This document shows, piece after piece, positions 1-7,714 of a stretch of 64,000 bases of DNA (position 1 is the first letter of the stretch; each line of letters begins with the position of its first letter). The stretch is from assembly GCF_003044185.1 (NCBI RefSeq), contig NZ_PYYB01000002.1:558001-622000 (forward strand), read 5' to 3'. The notes under the pieces were generated by a model. The model saw only the letters and a list, made by a program, of their open reading frames with translations. It did not search any database and was not told the origin of the DNA. The DNA is from Paraconexibacter algicola. GTDB lineage: Bacteria; Actinomycetota; Thermoleophilia; Solirubrobacterales; Solirubrobacteraceae. The position numbers were made by a program, and so were the translations under genes.

Positions 1-195
1 GCCGATGATGAAGACGAGGCCCCAGATGACGAGCGTCGAGCTGAGGATGAGGATCCCGCACTGCCGCAGCGCCTCGCCGAAGAAGCGCAGCACGCGCAGG
101 CTGTAGACCTGCCCGGCGATCTTGCCGCAGAACTTGGCGATCTCGCCGAAGTTCGCGATCCAGTCCCGGGGGACGCTGAGCCAGCCGGTGTTCAT
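1..195 (-). CDS. MlaE/YrbE-family lipid ABC permease, partial (C-terminus beyond window)
   Basis: Only the first 65 codons are present; the gene continues past the left edge. The visible N-terminus begins MNTGWLSVPRDW, continues with an amphipathic stretch (FGEIAKFCGKIAGQ), and enters a first hydrophobic segment (ILILSSTLVIWGLVFIIG). This layout is typical of the second YrbE/MlaE permease of an MCE operon, an inner-membrane subunit that works with an Mce substrate-binding protein and an ATPase to move lipids or sterols. Its ATG overlaps the TGA of the upstream permease by four bases (ATGA), so the two are translationally coupled and probably form a heterodimer. The mce genes expected downstream lie outside the window. 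Confidence 0.8.
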   Translation of the reverse strand, partial: MNTGWLSVPRDWIANFGEIAKFCGKIAGQVYSLRVLRFFGEALRQCGILILSSTLVIWGLVFIIG

Positions 196-998
196 CGGAT
201 CACCGTGATCTCGGGGTGGGTTGCCAGGAGCGTCTGGGTGAACACGTAGTTGAACGCGAACACCCCGAGGAAGGCGATGACGACGGCCTGGTTGACGGCA
301 CGTCCCACCCCCTCGGCACCGCCGGAGGCGGTCATGCCCTTGTAGCAGCAGACGATCGCGATGATCGCGCCGAACATGGTGCACTTCAGCACCGACCCCC
401 AGAGGTCGGTCACGGACGCGTTGGTGAAGAAGGTCGCCCAGAACGGGCCGAGCGGCGCGCCGTTGACGAGCGTGGCGAGGATGCCGCCGAAGATGCCGAA
501 CAGCAGCGCGTAGATGTCGAACAGGCCGGTGACGAGCATCAGCGCGAGGAACCGCGGCACGACGAGGTTCTTCACCGGGTCGACGCCGAGCACCTGGAGC
601 GCGTCGAGCTCCTCGCGGATCTTGCGGGCGCCGAGGTCCGCCGTGATCGCGGTGCCGGCGACGCCGGCGAGCACGATCGCGGTCACGAACGGCGCGAACT
701 CGCGGATCGACGCGAGGACGAAGAACCCGCCGAGGCGGTCCAGCGCGCCGAACAGCACGAGGAAGTTCGCCGCCTGCAGACCGGGCGCCCCGTAGCCGAA
801 GGCGATCGTGGAGACCAGCAGCGGGAACCAGCAGAGCCGCAGCGTGAACAGGAACTGCTGCACGAACTCGCCGCCGTACGGGTACGGCGGGCGGAGGGCC
901 GACACGATGGTCTTCCCCGTCAGGATCATCATGTCCCCGACCTCTTCGAGGACGTTCTTCGTCGGAAGAAACGCTCGATCGGCGACGTTACGTACCAC
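192..998 (-). CDS. MlaE/YrbE-family lipid ABC permease, first subunit
   Basis: A 268-residue polytopic protein of the MlaE permease family, the membrane part of an MCE lipid transporter. The family signature is clear in the cytoplasmic coupling loop (REELDALQVLGVDP followed by LVVPRFLA), and hydrophobic segments run through the C-terminal half. I place the start at the GTG at 998 because GAGGAGGGG lies 6 bases upstream; a GTG at 1028 is also in frame but has no comparable ribosome site. The length suits the family. It is the first gene seen of a minus-strand operon, with the second permease overlapping its stop. The divergent neighbour is a lipoprotein gene. Confidence 0.9.
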   Translation of the reverse strand: MVRNVADRAFLPTKNVLEEVGDMMILTGKTIVSALRPPYPYGGEFVQQFLFTLRLCWFPLLVSTIAFGYGAPGLQAANFLVLFGALDRLGGFFVLASIREFAPFVTAIVLAGVAGTAITADLGARKIREELDALQVLGVDPVKNLVVPRFLALMLVTGLFDIYALLFGIFGGILATLVNGAPLGPFWATFFTNASVTDLWGSVLKCTMFGAIIAIVCCYKGMTASGGAEGVGRAVNQAVVIAFLGVFAFNYVFTQTLLATHPEITVIR

Positions 999-1163
999 GG
1001 ACAGCCCCTCCTCAGGGTCATGAGTCACCGGACCCAGTGACGACGCCGGAGTCTATGCCTTTCGCCGGACCTCTGACAAACGGGAACGTTCGGCCCGGCG
1101 CGCCGCCGGTGCCGCGCCGTCACACGCGCGCGGAAACCGTCCCGCGGACGCCCCTGCGTCTGG

Positions 1164-1169
1164 TACGTT
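1164..1169 (+). promoter_or_regulatory. Candidate -10 element (TACGTT) for the lipoprotein gene
   Basis: TACGTT ends 10 bases before the GTG at 1180. If used, it makes the TTG at 1168 impossible as a start and favours a leaderless GTG start. No good -35 hexamer is visible 17 bases upstream. Confidence 0.4.
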
Positions 1170-1179
1170 GCGGCGCGCT

Positions 1180-1749
1180 GTGAGAGGGAGCTTCCAGACC
1201 AGCGCGGTGCTCACCGCGGCCACCCTTGCGATCGCCGGCTGTGGCGGTGGCGAGCGACAGGACGCGGACGAGCCCTCGGGCACGTACGCGCTCGAGGTCG
1301 TCTCCGCGTCGTTCCCCGAGCGCCAGTCGCTCGCGTCGGCCAGCGAGATGAAGATCACGGTCCGCAACGCGGACACGAAGGCGGTGCCGGTCGTGGCCGT
1401 CACGGTCGACTCCTTCTCCAAGGACTCCGAGCAGCCCGGCCTGGCCGACCCGTCGCGCCCGGTCTGGGTCATCGACCGTCCCCCCGTCGGCGGCGACACC
1501 GCCTACACCAACACGTGGGCCCTGGGCTCGCTCCCCGCCGGCCAGACGCGCACGTTCTCGTGGCGGGTCACCCCGGTGCAGTCCGGCACCCACACGGTCA
1601 AGTACCGCGTGGCCGCCGGCCTCGACGGCAAGGCGAAGACGGCCAGCGAGCAGGCCGGCGACTTCACCGTCGACATCTCCGACGCGCCCGCCCGGTCGCG
1701 CGTCGACCCGGAGACCGGCAAGGTCGTCCGGGACACCGACGAGCGCTAG
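1180..1749 (+). CDS. Secreted lipoprotein of unknown function
   Basis: A 189-residue protein with a short basic start, a hydrophobic stretch and the lipobox LAIAGC, so it should be lipidated and held on the outer face of the membrane. The mature part has alternating beta-type segments (MKITVRNADTKAVPVVAVTV, then AGQTRTFSWRVTPVQSGTHT), which resemble an Ig-like or CARDB-type beta sandwich. No catalytic motif is seen. GTG at 1180 is preferred over an in-frame TTG at 1168 because of the -10-like hexamer at 1164. It is divergent from the MCE permeases and convergent with the PucR gene, from which it is separated by a large hairpin. Specific function unknown. Confidence 0.75.
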   Translation: MRGSFQTSAVLTAATLAIAGCGGGERQDADEPSGTYALEVVSASFPERQSLASASEMKITVRNADTKAVPVVAVTVDSFSKDSEQPGLADPSRPVWVIDRPPVGGDTAYTNTWALGSLPAGQTRTFSWRVTPVQSGTHTVKYRVAAGLDGKAKTASEQAGDFTVDISDAPARSRVDPETGKVVRDTDER

Positions 1750-1770
1750 CCGCGCGCAGCGCTACCGGCT

Positions 1771-1867
1771 GCGGCGGGGGGTGACGGGCGCCCCCGCGAG
1801 CGGCATCCGGTGCGAGGCCGGAGGCCGAGTGCCGGAGCGAGCGGGGGCGCCCGTCACCCCCCGCCGC
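1771..1867. terminator. Perfect 27-bp inverted repeat between convergent genes
   Basis: Bases 1771-1797 and 1841-1867 are exact reverse complements over 27 bases (GCGGCGGGGGGTGAC at the outer end), separated by 43 bases. It lies exactly between the stops of the lipoprotein gene and the PucR gene. There is no T-tract on either side. A bidirectional terminator or transcript-end stabiliser is the simplest reading. Confidence 0.65.
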
Positions 1868-1877
1868 CCCCCCACCC

Positions 1878-3125
1878 TCACTTGGGCAGCCGTGGCGCGA
1901 TGATCCGGTACGCCTTGAGGCCGAGGCCGAGGCGCTCGCGGTCCTCGGAGAGCATGGGGTCGAGGCCGGTGAGCTCCTTCACGCGCTCGAGCCGGTACGC
2001 GACGGTGTGCCGGTGGGCGTAGATGGCCGCGGCGGTCGCGTTCATGTTGCAGTTCTGCTCGAGGTAGGACTCGAGGGTGCCGACGAGGTCGGTGCGGTAC
2101 TGGTCGTCGTAGCGGACGATCGGGGCGACGGTGTCCTCGTAGAAGGACCGGACCTCCTCGGGGTGCGAGGCGAGGACCCGGAACAGCAGCCGGTAGGTGC
2201 CGGTCCCGATGTCGTGGCTGTCGAAGCCGCCGGTCCCGTCGCTCTGGCGCAGGACGTCGAGGACGAGCTCGGCCTCCTGGATCGCGCGGGCGAACTCGCC
2301 CGGGTCGGCGTAGAAGCTCGAGAGGCCGACGGTGCCGTACTGGCCGAGCCGCTGGGCGAGCCGGCGGGCGCGGTCGAGCGTCGCCTCGGGCGCGTCGTCG
2401 CCGCCGGTCGCGGGCAGCAGGGCGTAGACGCGGTCGTCGATGAGCTGGGCCAGGGCGCCGGGCTCGTCGCCGTTGATGATCGCGACGACGTGGCGGGGAC
2501 GGTCGGTCTTCAGCTCGGCGCAGAGCACGACCGTGCCGCGCGACAGGTCGCAGCCGAGCCGGCCGGCGCGGCGGACGATCTCGCGCGGCTCGAGGTCGGG
2601 GCGCGAGCGCAGGTCCTCGAGGAAGGAGCCGCGCAGGTTCTGCTCGACCTCCTCCTTGGCCTCCTCGATGGCGACCTCGGTCAGCGAGGCGACCGCGGCG
2701 AGGTGCAGGTACTCCCCGGCGTCGTCGGCGGGGGTGGCATCGGCCGCGGCGAGCAGGACGACCGCGCCGACGACCTCGTCCCCGGAGCTGATCGGCACGT
2801 CCATCAGGACGCCGTCGGGCGCGGGGACCGGGCGGCCCTTGACGCGGTCGGCGACGTAGCGCTTGACGGCGTCGAGCGTGTCGGGCGGCGCGGACGGCCC
2901 GCCCTGCGCGAAGGCCTGCAGTCGGGGGATGGCGACGACGACGGCGCCGCCGGCCGCGTCGGCGGCGAGCCGCGCGACGCGGTCCAGGCCGTCGCCCCCG
3001 AGGACCGCCTCGACCATCTGGAGGTGGATCGCGCGGAGGCGCTCGACGAGGCCTCCGGAGTGCGGGTCGGGCTGGTTGCGTGCGGGCGTGGCTGACATGT
3101 CTCTCAGGGGGATCGGCGTGGCCAT
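1878..3125 (-). CDS. PucR-family transcriptional regulator
   Basis: A 415-residue regulator with the PucR/CdaR layout. The N-terminal ~150 residues form a GAF-like sensory region (GAVVVAIPRLQAFAQGG; VLMDVPISSGDEVVGAVVLL). A central GGDEF-like region follows (ALLPATGGDD, then RLGQYGTVGLSSFYADPGEF). The C-terminal helix-turn-helix is typical of the family: LESYLEQNCNMNATAAAIY, HRHTVAYRLERVKELTGLDP. The start at 3125 is set by GGAGGA five bases upstream of ATG; an in-frame start 12 codons earlier lacks this. PucR-type proteins usually control catabolic or nitrogen genes, and here the next operon is amt-glnK, but no direct link is shown. Confidence 0.88.
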   Translation of the reverse strand: MATPIPLRDMSATPARNQPDPHSGGLVERLRAIHLQMVEAVLGGDGLDRVARLAADAAGGAVVVAIPRLQAFAQGGPSAPPDTLDAVKRYVADRVKGRPVPAPDGVLMDVPISSGDEVVGAVVLLAAADATPADDAGEYLHLAAVASLTEVAIEEAKEEVEQNLRGSFLEDLRSRPDLEPREIVRRAGRLGCDLSRGTVVLCAELKTDRPRHVVAIINGDEPGALAQLIDDRVYALLPATGGDDAPEATLDRARRLAQRLGQYGTVGLSSFYADPGEFARAIQEAELVLDVLRQSDGTGGFDSHDIGTGTYRLLFRVLASHPEEVRSFYEDTVAPIVRYDDQYRTDLVGTLESYLEQNCNMNATAAAIYAHRHTVAYRLERVKELTGLDPMLSEDRERLGLGLKAYRIIAPRLPK

Positions 3126-3208
3126 GGATTCCTCCGGTGAACGCAGGCGGGGCGACGGCACTGGTGTGCGCCGCCGCCCCGGCCAGGCGCTCTGCTGGGT
3201 CGGTCGGA

Positions 3209-3577
3209 CTAGGTGGTCGCTGCGGCGTCCGGGTGCGCCTGCAGGATCTCCTCGCCCGACTCACCGGTCCGGACGCGGTACGCGTCGTCGACGGGCTGGA
3301 CGAACACCTTGCCGTCGCCCACCGCACCGGTGCGGCCGTGCTTGAGGATCGTGTCCACGATCGTCTGCACGTCCCGGTCGGAGACGACGCACTCCAGCTT
3401 CAGCTTCGGCCGGAGGTAGTTCGTCAGCTCGGCGCCTCGGTAGCGCTCCGTGATGCCCTTCTGACGGCCCGAGCCCTTGACCTCGCTGATGCTCAGCGAG
3501 GGGAACCCGAGCCCGAGGAGCTCGAGCCGGATCGGCTCGAACGCCTCGTGGCGGATGAACGCCTCGATCTTCTTCAC
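3209..3577 (-). CDS. glnK: PII nitrogen signal protein, GlnK type, lacking Tyr51
   Basis: A 122-residue PII protein. It should form a trimer that binds ATP/ADP and 2-oxoglutarate and plugs the Amt channel. Family motifs: EVKGSGRQKG (residues 32-41), the T-loop YRGAE (46-50), VGDGKVFV and VRTGESGEE. Odd: residue 51, the tyrosine uridylylated or adenylylated by GlnD in classic PII proteins, is leucine (YRGAELTNY); Tyr46 remains and a Tyr sits at 54. The GTG start at 3577 follows AGGAGG by 7 bases and overlaps the amt stop by four bases (GTGA), so synthesis is coupled to the transporter. No glnD is visible in the window. Confidence 0.95.
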   Translation of the reverse strand: MKKIEAFIRHEAFEPIRLELLGLGFPSLSISEVKGSGRQKGITERYRGAELTNYLRPKLKLECVVSDRDVQTIVDTILKHGRTGAVGDGKVFVQPVDDAYRVRTGESGEEILQAHPDAAATT

Positions 3578-5079
3578 GCGGTGGCCTCCTTCGTGGTCGC
3601 AATGGGGGCCCCCGCCTTCGCGGACGCCGCCGGGGCGGCACCGTAGCCGACGAGCTCGGCGGACGGGATGAACTGCTCCGGGTAGCCGTACATGCCGTGC
3701 TCGGAGATGTCGAGACCGGCGTCCTCCTCGGCCTCCGTCACGCGCAGGCCGTAGGTCTTCTTGATGAGCCAGAAGGTGCCGTAGCTCATGAGGAAGACGA
3801 ACGAGAAGGCGATGAGGAGTCCGACGACCTGGGCGAGCAGCTGGTCGAACGAGCCGCTGTAGAACAGGCCGCCGTTCGGGTCGCCGAAGGCGTTGTACTG
3901 GGCCAGGCGAGGCGCGGTGAAGAGCCCGCAGGCGAGCGTGCCCCAGATGCCGCAGATGCCGTGCGCGGTCAGCACGCCGACCGGGTCGTCGACCTTCTTG
4001 TCGATCGCGATGACGCAGATCGGCACGAGCAGGCCGGCGATGCCGCCGATGATCGGGGCGGTCCACGCCTCGACGTAGCCCGACGGGGCGGTGATGGCGA
4101 CGAGCGCGCCGATCGCGCCGTTGCCGGCCATGCCGATGTCCAGCGTGCCCATCTTGATCTTGGACATGAGCAGGGCGCCCAGGACGCCGGAGCCGGCGGC
4201 CAGGTTGGTGATCAGGATGATCTCCGGGTAGCGGCCGTCGAGGCCGGACAGCGCGGTGCCGCCGTTGAAGCCGAACCAGCCGAACCAGAGGATCAGGACG
4301 GACAGGCCGAAGAGCGGCATGTTGTGGCCCGGGATGGCGCGCGGCTTGCCGTCGGGGCCGTACTTGCCCTTGCGCGGCCCGAGCAGCAGGAGCGCCGCGA
4401 GAGCGCCGGTGGCGCCGATCAGGTGGACCGCGGTCGAGCCGGCGAAGTCCTGCATGCCGACGAGGCCGAGGCCGAGGTAGTCACCGTTCTGCAGGAAGCC
4501 ACCGCCGAACACCCAGTGGGCGCCGAGCGGGTAGATCAGGCCGGCGAAGACGATGCCGTAGATGATGTAGACACCGAACTTGATGCGCTCGAGCGTGGAA
4601 CCCCAGACGATCGCCAGGGACACGGCGCAGAAGACGAACTGGAAGAAGAACTTCGTCTCGACGGTGACGTCGAAGATGCCGAGCACCGGGAACGCGGTGG
4701 CGGGATCACCGAAGCCCTGCAGGAAGAAGCCCTCCTTGCCGGCGACGTTGAACGAGTCGCTGACGGGCGCGCCGAACGCGAGAGCGAACCCGCAGGCCCA
4801 GAACATGATCCCGGCGATCGAGAAGTTCGTGAGGATCTTCGCGACGATGGTGCCGGCGTTCTTGCCACGGGAGAACCCGATCTCGAGGAACATGAAGCCG
4901 ACCTGCATGAGCATGACGAGCAGGGCGGCGACCATCACCCACATGGTGTTGATGGCGCGTGATTCCGGGAACTGGCCGTTGAGTGAGGCCTCGAGCGTGT
5001 CGGCCATCGAAACGGCCGGCACGATCAGTGCGGCGAGCACGCTCAGCATGAGCGCCCCCGCCAACGACGAACGTCGCAT
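3574..5079 (-). CDS. amtB: Ammonium transporter Amt
   Basis: A 501-residue Amt/MEP/Rh channel with a cleavable signal peptide (ends VSMA, about residue 25) before the first membrane helix. Diagnostic stretches: MLMQVGFMFLEIGFSRGKN, DFAGSTAVHLIGATGA (first pore His near residue 216) and LTAHGICGIWG (second pore His near 372). Start: ATG at 5079, four bases after GGAGG. It is the first gene of amt-glnK; the pair is divergent from type III glutamine synthetase, so ammonium uptake, its gating and its assimilation sit together. The shared intergenic region holds a perfect AAACCCT/AGGGTTT dyad that may regulate both sides. Confidence 0.96.
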   Translation of the reverse strand: MRRSSLAGALMLSVLAALIVPAVSMADTLEASLNGQFPESRAINTMWVMVAALLVMLMQVGFMFLEIGFSRGKNAGTIVAKILTNFSIAGIMFWACGFALAFGAPVSDSFNVAGKEGFFLQGFGDPATAFPVLGIFDVTVETKFFFQFVFCAVSLAIVWGSTLERIKFGVYIIYGIVFAGLIYPLGAHWVFGGGFLQNGDYLGLGLVGMQDFAGSTAVHLIGATGALAALLLLGPRKGKYGPDGKPRAIPGHNMPLFGLSVLILWFGWFGFNGGTALSGLDGRYPEIILITNLAAGSGVLGALLMSKIKMGTLDIGMAGNGAIGALVAITAPSGYVEAWTAPIIGGIAGLLVPICVIAIDKKVDDPVGVLTAHGICGIWGTLACGLFTAPRLAQYNAFGDPNGGLFYSGSFDQLLAQVVGLLIAFSFVFLMSYGTFWLIKKTYGLRVTEAEEDAGLDISEHGMYGYPEQFIPSAELVGYGAAPAASAKAGAPIATTKEATA

Positions 5080-5204
5080 ACATCCTCCTGGGTCGAAGTG
5101 CTCGACCATGGTGCGACAGCCGGTCCACAACCTCTTTAGCCATGTGTCGGAACATCGTCGGGGGGGATTCGCCAGCCTGTCGGGGGCGTCGTGACACACG
5201 GGCG

Positions 5205-5241
5205 AAACCCTTCACCGAGGGTTTGGACATCGGGATAAGGT
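5205..5241. promoter_or_regulatory. Operator-like dyad and -10 element in amt/glnN divergent region
   Basis: AAACCCT (5205-5211), six bases, then AGGGTTT (5218-5224) is a perfect inverted repeat. A -10-like TAAGGT lies at 5236-5241 facing glnN, which puts the dyad over its -35 zone. Position and symmetry fit a nitrogen-responsive regulator site. The regulator is unknown. Confidence 0.55.
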
Positions 5242-5346
5242 GGCGGGACGTCGCGCGGCATACCTTGGTCGACGCAACCCGCGCGCGTCGCTTCTGCGCG
5301 CGCGCCTCTACCCCCGTCGTTCCCTCAGGAGGACATCGAACAGCTC

Positions 5347-7506
5347 ATGAGCCGCACCCGTCAGCAGAACGTCACGGCCGCCCAGTGGAGCTCCAACGGC
5401 GGCGCGCTCGGCGCCGCGGACCTCACGGTCCCCGGTGCCTCCAACTTCGGCGACAACGTCTTCTCCGTCGCCGTCCAGAAGGCCCGGCTGCCGAAGCACA
5501 TCTTCAAGGCGCTCCAGGAGTCGCTCGCCGCGGGCGAGCCGCTCGACGCCTCGCTCGCCGACTCGGTCGCGCAGGCGATGCGCGAGTGGGCGATGGAGAA
5601 GGGCGCCACGCACTACACCCACTGGTTCCAGCCGCTGACCAACCTGACGGCGGAGAAGCACGACGGCTTCTTCGAGCCGGTCGGCGACGGCACGGCGCTC
5701 GCCGAGTTCTCCGGCAAGGAGCTCATCCAGGGCGAGCCGGACGCCTCCTCGTTCCCGTCGGGCGGCATCCGCGCGACGTTCGAGGCGCGCGGCTACACCG
5801 CCTGGGACCCCACCTCCCCCGCGTTCATCCTCGAGAACCCCAACGGCGCACTGCTCTGCATCCCGACGGCGTTCGTCTCGTGGACGGGTGAGGCGCTCGA
5901 CGCGAAGATCCCGCTGCTGCGCTCGATGGACGCGCTGTCGAACGAGGCGATCAAGGCGCTGAAGCTGCTCGGCGACGAGACCGCCACGCGCGTATTCACG
6001 ACGGTCGGCCCGGAGCAGGAGTACTTCCTCGTCGACGAGCAGTACTACTTCGAGCGCCCCGACCTGTACACGACCGGCCGCTCGCTGTTCGGCGCCAAGC
6101 CGCCCAAGGGCCAGGAGCTCGACGAGCACTACTTCGGGTCGATCCCGGAGCGCGTCCTCTCCTACATGCTCGAGGTCGAGGAGGAGCTCTCCAAGCTCGG
6201 CGTCCCGATCAAGACCCGTCACAACGAGGTCGCCCCGGGTCAGTACGAGCTCGCGCCGCTGTTCGAGAACTCGAACATCAGCTCCGACCACCAGCAGCTG
6301 ACGATGCAGATCCTGCAGAACGTCGCCCGCCGCTACGGCATGGTCTGCCTGCTGCACGAGAAGCCGTTCGCCGGCCTCAACGGCTCGGGCAAGCACAACA
6401 ACTGGTCGATGGGCACGGACACGAAGGTGAACCTGCTCAACCCGGGTGACACGCCCGAGGCCAACGCGCAGTTCCTGTTCTTCGCGTCGGCGGTCATCAA
6501 GGCCGTCAACAAGCACCAGGCGCTGCTGCGCGCGTCGGTCGCGAACATCGGCCAGGACCACCGTCTCGGCGCCAACGAGGCGCCGCCGGCGATCATCTCG
6601 ATCTTCCTCGGCGCCGAGCTGCAGACGGCGTTCGAGAAGATCGCGACCGGCAAGGGCACCGTGCCGAAGAAGTCGTTCCTCGGCCTCGGCACGAACATGC
6701 TGCCGCAGCTGCCCAAGGACGGCGGCGACCGCAACCGCACCTCGCCGTTCGCGTTCACCGGCAACCGCTTCGAGTTCCGCGCGGTCGGCTCCAGCATGTC
6801 GCTGGGCTTCGTCAACACGGTCCTCAACACGATCACCGCCGAGGCGATCTCCGAGCTCAGCGGCCAGCTGGCCAAGGAGCTGAAGGCCTCCAAGGGCGAC
6901 GTCTTCGCGGCGGTGTCCGCGGTCGTCAAGACGGTCTGGGAGGAGGACGGCCACATCGTCTTCGACGGTGACGGCTACTCCGAGGCGTGGCACAAGGAGG
7001 CCGAGAAGCGCGGCCTGCTGAACCTGCCGACGACCCCCGACGCCCTGCCGTGGATCGTCAACAAGCAGACGGTCGACACGTTCAAGAAGTTCAAGGTCCT
7101 CTCCAAGCGCGAGCTCGAGTCCCGCTACGAGGTCTTCGTCGAGCAGTACTCGTCGAAGGCGAACATCGAGGCGGAGACCGCGGCCTCGATGGCGCGGACG
7201 ATGATCCTGCCGGCGGCCCTGCGCCACGCGGAGCTGCTCGACGACGGTGGCGACAGCCCCGCGATCGAGAAGCTCAAGGAGGAGCTCGACGGGCTCATCA
7301 CCGAGCTCGTCGAGGCGATCTTCGCGCTCGAGAAGGCCAACGACCACGACGGCCCCGACGGCGGCGTGAAGCACGCGGCCTACATGCGCGACGTCGTGCT
7401 CGCGGCCGCCAACGACGTGCGCGTCGCGGCGGACAAGCTCGAGAAGGTCGTCGCCGACGACCTGTGGCCGATCCCGAAGTACTCGGAGATGCTGTTCATC
7501 AAGTAG
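5347..7506 (+). CDS. glnN: Glutamine synthetase type III
   Basis: A 719-residue type III glutamine synthetase; the length separates it from types I and II (about 350-470). It makes glutamine from glutamate, ammonia and ATP as a dodecamer in the cytoplasm. Type III signatures: ARLPKHIF near the N-terminus, [12 protein letters not shown], the binding motif [29 protein letters not shown], and [17 protein letters not shown] with catalytic acid and arginine residues. An AGGAGG lies 14 bases before the ATG, longer than usual; no nearer in-frame start exists. Divergent from amt-glnK and followed by a strong hairpin, so probably monocistronic. Confidence 0.96.
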   Translation: MSRTRQQNVTAAQWSSNGGALGAADLTVPGASNFGDNVFSVAVQKARLPKHIFKALQESLAAGEPLDASLADSVAQAMREWAMEKGATHYTHWFQPLTNLTAEKHDGFFEPVGDGTALAEFSGKELIQGEPDASSFPSGGIRATFEARGYTAWDPTSPAFILENPNGALLCIPTAFVSWTGEALDAKIPLLRSMDALSNEAIKALKLLGDETATRVFTTVGPEQEYFLVDEQYYFERPDLYTTGRSLFGAKPPKGQELDEHYFGSIPERVLSYMLEVEEELSKLGVPIKTRHNEVAPGQYELAPLFENSNISSDHQQLTMQILQNVARRYGMVCLLHEKPFAGLNGSGKHNNWSMGTDTKVNLLNPGDTPEANAQFLFFASAVIKAVNKHQALLRASVANIGQDHRLGANEAPPAIISIFLGAELQTAFEKIATGKGTVPKKSFLGLGTNMLPQLPKDGGDRNRTSPFAFTGNRFEFRAVGSSMSLGFVNTVLNTITAEAISELSGQLAKELKASKGDVFAAVSAVVKTVWEEDGHIVFDGDGYSEAWHKEAEKRGLLNLPTTPDALPWIVNKQTVDTFKKFKVLSKRELESRYEVFVEQYSSKANIEAETAASMARTMILPAALRHAELLDDGGDSPAIEKLKEELDGLITELVEAIFALEKANDHDGPDGGVKHAAYMRDVVLAAANDVRVAADKLEKVVADDLWPIPKYSEMLFIK

Positions 7507-7531
7507 CGCCTCGCGGCGATACGAGGTTCGG

Positions 7532-7559
7532 CGAGGGCCCCGCGGTTGCGGGGCCCTCG
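7532..7559 (+). terminator. Hairpin terminator after glnN
   Basis: A perfect 12-bp stem (CGAGGGCCCCGC, 7532-7543) with a GGTT loop and its complement at 7548-7559, starting 25 bases after the glnN stop. There is no U-tract, but the stem is very strong. Confidence 0.8.
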
Positions 7560-7714
7560 TCGTCGACACGACGGCGGGTCGCTGCCGGCCGCCGGGCACG
7601 GACCGCGGAAGTCGGTCTGCGACCCTCGGCGACCGGGATCGAGGCCGTCGAGCGGACGCCGGCAGCGCAGCGCACGCCGGGTGCGAGGTGGGCTGCCGGG
7701 ACCGCGACGTGCCG

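Noticed and set aside
216-1040. Long open frame opposite the MlaE permease
   Set aside because: Arg/Glu/His-rich shadow of a high-GC gene, with no signal, fold or family similarity.
5191-5208. Possible GlnR box upstream of glnN (GTGAC...GAAAC)
   Set aside because: The half-sites are 8 bases apart rather than 6, and the second pair of half-sites is absent; the AAACCCT/AGGGTTT dyad is the better candidate.
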